Source: Actinomycetes bacterium (GTDB lineage: Bacteria > Actinomycetota > Acidimicrobiia > Acidimicrobiales > RAAP-2). Taken from it: 12,281 nt of DNA. How positions within the stretch are numbered: the stretch's first letter is position 1; each line of letters begins with the position of its first letter. Shown piece by piece: positions 7,173 through 12,281 of this stretch. A program made the position numbers and the translations under genes. The notes under the pieces were generated by a model that was not told the origin of the DNA, made no database searches, and worked only from the letters and a program-made list of their open reading frames with translations. The stretch is taken from assembly GCA_021805305.1 (NCBI GenBank), contig JAJZFO010000214.1, forward strand, positions 1 to 12,281. Reading direction: 5' to 3'.

Positions 7173-8840
7173 ATGATTAGAAAGATAGCCATCATCGCGT
7201 CGGCGATGTCGTGCTTGACACTTGGCGTCATCAGCGCGAACGGAGCCTCGGCGTCGACGAGCAAGAACCACGTGTTAACCGAAGAGGGCAACGTCGGAGT
7301 GACGTTCACCCATAACTTCAACCCCTTCAACTCGAACTCGCTCTCGGCGGAGATGAGCATTAAGTCGCTCACCTACGAGCCCCTTTTCGAGTTCGACTAC
7401 CTCAAGTCCAATACCCAGTACCCGTGGTTGGCGACGAGTTACAAGTTCTCCAATGGAGGACGGAGCCTCACCTTCACCTTGCGCAACGGCGTCAAGTGGA
7501 GTGACGGCAAGCCCTTCACGGCACAGGACGTGGCCTACACCTTCAACCTCATCGGGCAGAGTCCCGCGGCGAACTACTCCGGTGTTCCCGCGATGACCAA
7601 CGCCGCTCGGGTCAAGGGCAACACGGTCACGCTGGACTTCGCCGCGCCCGCCTATCAGGCCATCACGGCGATCGCCGGGAGCACCCTGATCGTCCCCGAG
7701 CACATCTGGTCGCGGATCGTCAACCCGGCCAAGGCGATCATCTTGAACCCGGTGGGCACCGGACCCTACGTCTTGAAGAGCTACTCGTCGCAATTGGTGA
7801 CGTTCAAGGCGAATCCGACGTACTGGGGCGGCACCCCCGCGGCAACGCAGGTGAACATCCCGTCGTACTCGAGCAACGCCTCGGCGACCACGGCGCTGTC
7901 CAACGGACAGCTGGACTGGGCGGGTAACGACATTGCCAACATCCAGTCGGTGTTCGTCAACAAGAACCCGCGGACCAACCACTACTACTTCGCCGGCGGC
8001 AACACCGTGACCCTGGAGTTCAACGTCAAGTACGGCGTATTGAGCGACCCGGTCGTGCGCGCCGCGATCAGCGCGGGCATCAACCGCACCGATCTGGCGA
8101 TCAAGGGTGAGAGTGGCTACGAGACCCCCGCGACGTCCTCGAGCGGACTGATCCTGCCCAACCAGAGCGCCTTCCTCGCTCCGTCGGCCAAGAACGACCT
8201 CTCGCCAGCGAGCGACCCGGCCAAGGTGGCCTCACTGCTCTCGGGTGACGGATACGCGAAGAACGCCAACGGCATGTGGGCGAAGAACGGCCAGGAGATC
8301 ACCTTCAACATCGAGGACCCGACGGCCTACTCCGACTACTACGCGGACTCCCAGTTGATCGCCAACTCGTTGCAGGCGGTGGGCATCAACGCCACCGTCG
8401 ACGGCGTCCAGGCCTCACAGTGGTACTCGGACCTCGCGGCGGGAACCTTCCAGAGCGCCATTCACTGGGGCTCCGGCGGTGCCGCTCCGTTCCAGCAGTA
8501 CCAGAACTGGTTGGACTACAACACCTTCGTGGCTCCCAGCCCCACGTCGGCCTCGGGTGACTTCGGTCGCTACCAGAGCCCGGCGGCCCAGGCGGCCCTG
8601 ACCAAGCTCGAGACCACCAGCCCCACCAACGTGGCGGCGGTCAAGAGCGCGACCGAGGCGTTGGGCAACATCTTGACGACGCAGGTGCCCGTGGCCCCGT
8701 TGCTCTACGGCGCGGACTGGAACGTCTACTCGACGGCCCACTTCACCGGTTGGGTCACGGCGGCGAACCCGTACATGGACCCGTCCCCCAGCGACCCCGA
8801 GCTACCCGTCATCTTGATGCACCTGAAGGTGGCGAAGTAG
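7173..8840 (+). CDS. Extracellular solute-binding protein, family 5 (SBP_bac_5)
   Basis: A 555-residue secreted receptor that hands substrate to the adjacent Dpp/Opp-type transporter. An N-terminal signal peptide has a short basic start (MIRK) and a hydrophobic stretch to about residue 21. A likely type I cleavage site (ASA before Ser28) follows. The mature part shows the family layout, including FNPFNSNS, the YEPLFEFD segment, LRNGVKWSDGKPFTAQDVAYTF (read in two halves around residues 105-125) and GTGPYVLKSY. No standard lipobox is present: Cys14 follows AMS and sits too early. ATG 7173 is preceded by AAAGGA at five bases. Family members bind peptides, nickel or oligosaccharides such as cello-oligosaccharides. 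The neighbouring GH1 gene and LacI regulator point to a beta-linked oligosaccharide, which is inference. Confidence 0.93.
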   Translation: MIRKIAIIASAMSCLTLGVISANGASASTSKNHVLTEEGNVGVTFTHNFNPFNSNSLSAEMSIKSLTYEPLFEFDYLKSNTQYPWLATSYKFSNGGRSLTFTLRNGVKWSDGKPFTAQDVAYTFNLIGQSPAANYSGVPAMTNAARVKGNTVTLDFAAPAYQAITAIAGSTLIVPEHIWSRIVNPAKAIILNPVGTGPYVLKSYSSQLVTFKANPTYWGGTPAATQVNIPSYSSNASATTALSNGQLDWAGNDIANIQSVFVNKNPRTNHYYFAGGNTVTLEFNVKYGVLSDPVVRAAISAGINRTDLAIKGESGYETPATSSSGLILPNQSAFLAPSAKNDLSPASDPAKVASLLSGDGYAKNANGMWAKNGQEITFNIEDPTAYSDYYADSQLIANSLQAVGINATVDGVQASQWYSDLAAGTFQSAIHWGSGGAAPFQQYQNWLDYNTFVAPSPTSASGDFGRYQSPAAQAALTKLETTSPTNVAAVKSATEALGNILTTQVPVAPLLYGADWNVYSTAHFTGWVTAANPYMDPSPSDPELPVILMHLKVAK

Positions 8841-8850
8841 TCCTAGGGCT

Positions 8851-8887
8851 CTGGTGGTGGCTCCGCGATGGGCGGGGCCACCACCAG
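8851..8887 (+). terminator. Strong 11-bp hairpin after the binding-protein gene
   Basis: CTGGTGGTGGC (8851-8861) pairs perfectly with GCCACCACCAG (8877-8887), with further pairing possible inside the 15-base loop (CCGC with GCGG). It starts ten bases after the binding-protein stop. There is no T-run after it, so it may end transcription only partly or protect the 3' end of upstream mRNA, as in other sugar-transport operons where the binding protein is made in excess. Confidence 0.6.
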
Positions 8888-8892
8888 TAGCA

Positions 8893-8909
8893 CGGAAGCG
8901 AAACTTCCG
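8893..8909 (+). other. Small stem-loop, second of three
   Basis: CGGAAG (8893-8898) pairs with CTTCCG (8904-8909) around a five-base loop CGAAA. An alternative pairing of GAAGCG (8895-8900) with CGCTTC (8911-8916) would exclude it, so the region could switch between two folds. Its role is unknown. Confidence 0.4.
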
Positions 8910-8918
8910 CCGCTTCGA

Positions 8919-8958
8919 CGTGCGGCCTCGTCACTCCCTAACTCGACGAGGTCGCACG
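8919..8958 (+). other. Third stem-loop, 14 bp, with loop complementary to the glucosidase ribosome site
   Basis: CGTGCGGCCTCGTC (8919-8932) pairs with GACGAGGTCGCACG (8945-8958) over 14 base pairs with one G-U pair, closing a 12-base loop. The loop contains CTCCCTAA (8934-8941), which is complementary to TTAGGAG (8993-8999), the Shine-Dalgarno segment of the downstream glucosidase gene, apart from one bulged C. A loop-to-leader pseudoknot that hides the ribosome site is thus possible. The stem is seen directly; the regulatory role is inference. Confidence 0.5.
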
Positions 8959-8994
8959 GAGAAGTGGCTCCGCAGTATACGAACAATCATTATT

Positions 8995-9000
8995 AGGAGA
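8995..9000 (+). promoter_or_regulatory. Ribosome binding site AGGAGA of the glucosidase gene
   Basis: AGGAGA lies eight bases before GTG 9009, in a short AT-rich and otherwise unstructured leader (about 8976-8995). It supports GTG as the start, since no ATG lies in frame near the family's normal N terminus. TATACG (8976-8981) might be a -10 box, but I find no matching -35. Confidence 0.7.
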
Positions 9001-9008
9001 TCCTTCTC

Positions 9009-10454
9009 GTGAGCACCAGCTCGAATCACAGTGACCGTACCCGTCACTTCCCCCCCGACTTCCTCTGGGGTGCGGCCACCGCGTCGTACCAGATCGAAGG
9101 CGCCACCACCGTCGACGGTCGGGGTCCGTCGATCTGGGACACCTTCTCACACACGCCGGGCGCGGTCCTCAACGGCGACAACGGCGACATCGCCTGCGAT
9201 CACTACCACCGCATGGACGAGGACCTCGACTTGCTCGCCGACCTCGGTGTGCGCGCCTACCGCTTCTCGGTCGCCTGGCCCCGGGTCATCCCCGCGGGCA
9301 CCGGCGAGGTCAACCAGCGGGGCCTCGACTTCTACCGCCGACTGGTGGACGGGCTGCGCGAGCGCGACATCGAGCCGACGTTGACGCTCTACCACTGGGA
9401 CCTGCCCCAGCCCCTCGAGGACCGCGGCGGGTGGGTGCGGCGTGAGACCGCCGAGGCCTACGCCGTCTACGTCGAGGCGGTGGCGCGCGCCCTGGGTGAC
9501 GGCGTCGAGCGCTGGATCACCCTGAACGAACCCTGGTGTTCGTCGTGGCTGGGTTATGGTTCGGGACACCACGCGCCGGGCAAACGCGACATCGGGATGG
9601 CCGCGGCGGCGAACCATCACCTGCTTCTCGCGCACGGGATGGCCGTGCCGATCCTTCGCGCCACGATCAGTGACGCCAAGGTGGGCATCACGCTCAACCT
9701 GAGCGACCCGCGCCCCGGTAGCGACGACGAACTCGACGTCGCCGCCGCGCGCCGCGCCGACGGCAATCTCAATCGACTCTTCCTCGACCCCATCTTCCAG
9801 GGTCACTATCCCCCGGACATGATCGAGCATTACGCGAGCGTGTCGCCGGGTTTCAGCGTCGTGCGCGACGGTGACCTCGAACTGATCTCGCAGCCCCTGG
9901 ACTTCCTGGGGGTCAACTACTACTCGCCCGTCACGGTGGTGGACGAGTCGCGGGCCACGCAGGCGCGGATGGCCGGCTACATCGTGGCCACCGGGGATCA
10001 GTTCCCCGACCTGCGCCTGCGCGGACTCGAGACCCCCGGGCGCGACCGCACCGCGATGGACTGGGAGATCCAGGCGGCCGGACTCACCGCGCTGCTCGTG
10101 CGTATTCGCGACGAGTACACCGGCCTGCCGATCTACATCACCGAGAACGGCGCCGCCTTCAACGACTACGTCGACCCCAACGGGCAGGTGCTCGACCTCA
10201 ACCGGGTCGCCTATCTCCAAGAGCACATCTCGGCGATGCACGACGCGATTGACGCCGGCGTGAACGTGCAAGGCTATTTCGTGTGGAGTCTGCTGGACAA
10301 CTTCGAGTGGGCCTTTGGCTACTCACAACGATTCGGCATCGTGTGGGTGGATTTCCCCACGGGGGCGCGCCTCCCCAAGGAGAGTTTTCGCTGGTATCGC
10401 GACGCCATCGCGTCCAACACCGTGCAGTACGCACGATCGCCCGGAAGTCACTAG
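9009..10454 (+). CDS. Glycoside hydrolase family 1 beta-glucosidase
   Basis: A 481-residue cytoplasmic retaining glycosidase that removes the terminal beta-linked sugar from cellobiose-like or aryl glycosides. The N-terminal GH1 signature FLWGAATASYQIEGA is at residues 18-32. Glu174 in TLNEPW is the acid/base and Glu379 in YITENGA the nucleophile, a usual spacing for the family. Other sugar-binding residues are in place: Gln28, His129 in YHWDLPQP, Asn173, the NYY at 303-305, and Trp426, Glu433 and Trp434 in WSLLDNFEW. There is no signal peptide, so substrate must be imported first, which fits the upstream transporter. Length is normal for a bacterial GH1. It is the last gene of the cluster and is followed by a 13-bp hairpin. 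GH1 also covers beta-galactosidases and fucosidases, so the exact sugar is not certain. Confidence 0.96.
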   Translation: MSTSSNHSDRTRHFPPDFLWGAATASYQIEGATTVDGRGPSIWDTFSHTPGAVLNGDNGDIACDHYHRMDEDLDLLADLGVRAYRFSVAWPRVIPAGTGEVNQRGLDFYRRLVDGLRERDIEPTLTLYHWDLPQPLEDRGGWVRRETAEAYAVYVEAVARALGDGVERWITLNEPWCSSWLGYGSGHHAPGKRDIGMAAAANHHLLLAHGMAVPILRATISDAKVGITLNLSDPRPGSDDELDVAAARRADGNLNRLFLDPIFQGHYPPDMIEHYASVSPGFSVVRDGDLELISQPLDFLGVNYYSPVTVVDESRATQARMAGYIVATGDQFPDLRLRGLETPGRDRTAMDWEIQAAGLTALLVRIRDEYTGLPIYITENGAAFNDYVDPNGQVLDLNRVAYLQEHISAMHDAIDAGVNVQGYFVWSLLDNFEWAFGYSQRFGIVWVDFPTGARLPKESFRWYRDAIASNTVQYARSPGSH

Positions 10455-10479
10455 GCCCGACCCCCGACGCGTCTCGCCC

Positions 10480-10512
10480 GGCGCGCCACGCCTGATGGGG
10501 GCGTGGCGCGCC
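10480..10512 (+). terminator. Perfect 13-bp hairpin closing the cluster
   Basis: GGCGCGCCACGCC (10480-10492) pairs without mismatch with GGCGTGGCGCGCC (10500-10512) around a seven-base loop, beginning 25 bases after the glucosidase stop. All pairs but one in the stem are G-C. There is no T-run after it, which is common for terminator hairpins of GC-rich actinobacteria. It probably separates the cluster from the transporter gene downstream. Confidence 0.7.
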
Positions 10513-10532
10513 CTGGCGCGAGCGGAGTGCGT

Positions 10533-10540
10533 GGAGGGGG
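10533..10540 (+). promoter_or_regulatory. Ribosome binding site GGAGGGGG of the MFS gene
   Basis: GGAGG is seven bases before ATG 10545. This favours the ATG over an in-frame GTG at 10503, which lies inside the 3' arm of the hairpin and has no ribosome site. Confidence 0.65.
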
Positions 10541-10544
10541 CGAG

Positions 10545-11798
10545 ATGTTGTCACGGCGTGTGACGAGGGCGACGACCACGGGCCGCGCGGCGTCCACGAC
10601 CTTCAGCTCACTCGCGGTGCCGGCGTATCGCCAGTGGTTCATCAGCCAGATCCTCTCGGTGTCGGGGACCATGGCGCAGATCGTGGCCTTGTCGTGGCTG
10701 GTGTTGCAGTTGACCCACAGCGGTGTGGCCCTGGGTCTGTTGAGCACGGCGGCGATGGCCCCGCTGCTCGTGGCGGGACCCTGGGCAGGCGCGCTGGTCG
10801 ACCGCGTCGACCGCCGGCGTCTGCTGATCGTCACCCAGAGCCTCTACATCGCGCTCTCGGTCCTGCTCGCCATCGTCGCCGACACCGGGGCGATTCGGGT
10901 GTGGATGGTCTTCGCCATCGCCTTCGCGTCGGGGATCGTCGGGGCGCCCGATACCGCCGCGCGCCAGGTGTACGTCAACGACCTCGTCGGACCGACCCGC
11001 CTGTCGAGCGCGGTGAGTCTCAACGAGGTCGTGATCAACGCCTCACGCGTGGTGGGACCGGCCATGGGCGGGCTCCTGCTCGCGACCGCCGGCGTGAGCG
11101 CGTGCATCTGGGCCAACGCCGCCTCGTTCGTGCCATCGTTGATCGTGCTGGTGGGGCATCGTGGTCTCGCCACGGCGACGCACCACGACGCCGCGGCGAC
11201 CCACGACCGGCGTTTCCTGGTGGGCTGGCGCTACGCGTGGCGGCACTCGACGATCCGTCTCGCCCTCCTCCTGGCGGCGGCGTCGGGCATGTTGTTCAAC
11301 ATGAACGTGTCACTACCCCTCGTGGCGTCGCGGGTCTTTCACCTGGGCGGTGGTGGCTTCGGTCTGATGATGTCGGCCTTCGGCGTCGGGGGGATCCTCG
11401 GGGGGCTCGCCGCCGCCGGGCGAGGGGTGCCCACACGGCGCTCGATGGTGTTCTTGGCGATCATCAGTGGTCTCGCGGTGCTCGCCACCGCCTCGGCGCG
11501 CGACGTCGGCGAGTTCTACGCGGGTCTGGTGGTGACCGGCGGCGCCTCGATCTGGTTCATCGCGCGCGCCAATACCCTCGTGCAACACGAGACCGAAACG
11601 CACCTGCGCGGGCGGGTCATGGCGGTGTGGTCGATGGCCCTGCCCGGCATGATGCCCTTGACCAGTCCCCTGGTGGGTTGGGTGGGAGCATCCGCGGGAC
11701 CCCGCGAGGGTTTCGGCCTCGCGGGTGCGGCGTTGTTGGTGATCGCCGTCGCGGGATCGCTGCGCCGGGGCGCTCGCCGCGCGTCCTCAGGCGCCTGA
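10545..11798 (+). CDS. Major facilitator superfamily transporter (MFS_3/EntS-like exporter type)
   Basis: A 417-residue polytopic inner-membrane protein, the size of a 12-helix MFS carrier. The opening YRQWFISQILSVSGTMAQIV and WLVLQLTHSG are typical of the MFS_3 group that includes the enterobactin exporter EntS. MFS motif A is seen as GALVDRVDRRR (82-92) in the loop between helices 2 and 3. A second related segment (GRGVPTRRSMVF) marks the matching loop of the C-terminal half. Members are proton-driven exporters of siderophores, macrolides or drugs; the substrate here is unknown. It begins 90 bases after the glucosidase gene, behind a strong hairpin, so it may be a separate unit. Its 3' end overlaps the convergent HD-domain gene by 12 bases. 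Confidence 0.9.
   Translation: MLSRRVTRATTTGRAASTTFSSLAVPAYRQWFISQILSVSGTMAQIVALSWLVLQLTHSGVALGLLSTAAMAPLLVAGPWAGALVDRVDRRRLLIVTQSLYIALSVLLAIVADTGAIRVWMVFAIAFASGIVGAPDTAARQVYVNDLVGPTRLSSAVSLNEVVINASRVVGPAMGGLLLATAGVSACIWANAASFVPSLIVLVGHRGLATATHHDAAATHDRRFLVGWRYAWRHSTIRLALLLAAASGMLFNMNVSLPLVASRVFHLGGGGFGLMMSAFGVGGILGGLAAAGRGVPTRRSMVFLAIISGLAVLATASARDVGEFYAGLVVTGGASIWFIARANTLVQHETETHLRGRVMAVWSMALPGMMPLTSPLVGWVGASAGPREGFGLAGAALLVIAVAGSLRRGARRASSGA
11787..11798. other. Perfect 12-bp palindrome holding both convergent stop codons
   Basis: TCAGGCGCCTGA is its own reverse complement. Read on the plus strand its last three bases are the MFS stop; read on the minus strand they are the HD-gene stop. 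Both proteins are in the same phase through it and both end in Ser-Gly-Ala. Confidence 0.9.
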
Positions 11799-12281
11799 CG
11801 CGTGGCGTCGCGCCACGCCCAGCGCGCGGACGCGGTAGTGCGCGAGACCTCGCACGGTGCGCCCGCGGACCTTGGCGCGATCGTCCCACGAGCGAAGCGC
11901 CATCGCGGTGACGAATCCGGGGTGCGCTTCGAAGGAGGCGCGTTCGTCGGTCCCCAGCGGTCCACCTTGCGCGATGAAGGTGACCTTGGAACCTTCGGAG
12001 AGTTCGTCGTAGTAGTCGGGATCGATGGTGCAGCGCCAGCGCTTGGCCGTGACGTGCAGGGCCACGGGTTGGGCCACGGCGGCGCCGAAGATCGGATCGA
12101 GGATCCGTGCGCCGGCGGCCGCGTGATGGTCGGTGAGGAGATGGTCGCGCGCGCCCTCGCCGGTGACGAACCAGCCCACGTCGTGAAAGAGCGCCGCGAC
12201 GATGAGTTCATCGGTCGCCCCGTCGGCGACGGCGAGGTCCGCGCACTGCAGTGCGTGTTCGACGATGCTGACGTCGTCACC
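11787..12281 (-). CDS. HD-domain protein of the PhnZ-like phosphonate diiron oxygenase family, 5' end outside window
   Basis: The minus-strand frame enters from the right edge and ends at 11787, giving 164 residues. It closely resembles the phosphonate-operon-associated HD proteins (PhnZ/TmpB type), which use two irons and O2 to break the C-P bond of hydroxylated aminophosphonates. Visible ligands, numbered from the first visible residue: His9 in EHALQ, His33-Asp34 in LFHDVGWF, His52 in DHH, His76 and Lys80 in LHVTAKRW, and Asp133 in WDDRAK. Family hallmarks YYDELSEGS and QGGPL are also present. Most spacings agree with those I recall for PhnZ. Asp2 lies where PhnZ has an iron-binding glutamate. 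No other phosphonate gene is visible, so the substrate is open. A plain HD phosphohydrolase is less likely because of the LHVTAKRW and QGGPL motifs. The start codon lies beyond the edge. Confidence 0.85.
   Translation of the reverse strand, partial: GDDVSIVEHALQCADLAVADGATDELIVAALFHDVGWFVTGEGARDHLLTDHHAAAGARILDPIFGAAVAQPVALHVTAKRWRCTIDPDYYDELSEGSKVTFIAQGGPLGTDERASFEAHPGFVTAMALRSWDDRAKVRGRTVRGLAHYRVRALGVARRHASGA
11800..11818 (+). terminator. 8-bp hairpin just after the MFS stop
   Basis: GCGTGGCG (11800-11807) pairs with CGCCACGC (11811-11818) around a three-base loop, two bases after the MFS stop and inside the 3' coding end of the convergent gene. It has no T-run. It could end MFS transcription, but its GC-rich coding context means it may be incidental. 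Confidence 0.35.

Noticed and set aside
9147..10271. 374-residue minus-strand open frame opposite the glucosidase gene
   Set aside because: The plus strand encodes an intact GH1 enzyme with all catalytic residues. The antisense frame has no recognisable domain and is a GC-rich artefact.
10503..10544. GTG 10503 as start of the MFS protein
   Set aside because: It lies inside the 3' arm of the 13-bp hairpin and has no ribosome site, while ATG 10545 has GGAGG at seven bases.
10634..11911. 425-residue plus-strand frame over the MFS gene
   Set aside because: It is arginine/glycine-rich, lacks hydrophobic helices and is out of frame with the clear MFS protein.
11516..12280. 254-residue minus-strand open frame
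   Set aside because: It is a shadow of the HD and MFS genes, with serine/proline/arginine-rich low-complexity content and no family motif.

Overview
The window is GC-rich, tightly packed and carries typical actinobacterial gene families. An actinomycete-type bacterium is likely, and the class Acidimicrobiia is my best but unproven guess. Ten protein genes are visible, two of them cut by the window edges. I see no tRNA, rRNA, CRISPR array or mobile element, and no gene-free stretch longer than about 170 bases.

Left part (1-1644): a pyridoxal-phosphate (group II) decarboxylase gene runs off the left edge on the minus strand. Eighty bases away, on the plus strand, lies pheA (prephenate dehydratase, phenylalanine synthesis). 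pheA has no Shine-Dalgarno sequence but has a -10-like box six bases before its ATG, so it may be read from a leaderless mRNA.

Centre (about 1698-10454): one co-directional cluster for taking up and splitting a glycoside. It starts with an AT-rich promoter (exact TTGACA at -35) and two overlapping LacI/cre-type operator sites. The order is then LacI-family repressor, two Dpp/Opp-type permeases, two Dpp/Opp-type ATPases, an extracellular solute-binding protein (SBP family 5) and a cytoplasmic GH1 beta-glucosidase. The repressor, both permeases and the ATPases are joined by 4-base ATGA overlaps or near-contact. The binding-protein and glucosidase genes are each preceded by a structured spacer and their own Shine-Dalgarno. 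The likely logic is that a beta-glucoside or short oligosaccharide is captured outside and imported intact by the Opp-type transporter. It is then cut inside by the GH1 enzyme, and a sugar or glycoside ligand releases the repressor from its own promoter. The true substrate is not readable from sequence.

Spacers in the cluster: the 168 bases between the binding-protein and glucosidase genes hold three consecutive stem-loops. The loop of the third contains bases complementary to the glucosidase Shine-Dalgarno. A perfect 13-bp hairpin closes the cluster after the glucosidase gene.

Right part (10545-12281): a major-facilitator exporter-like gene on the plus strand converges on a minus-strand gene for an HD-domain protein. 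The HD protein strongly resembles PhnZ-type phosphonate-cleaving diiron oxygenases and is cut by the right edge. The two genes overlap tail to tail in a perfect 12-bp palindrome that supplies both stop codons.
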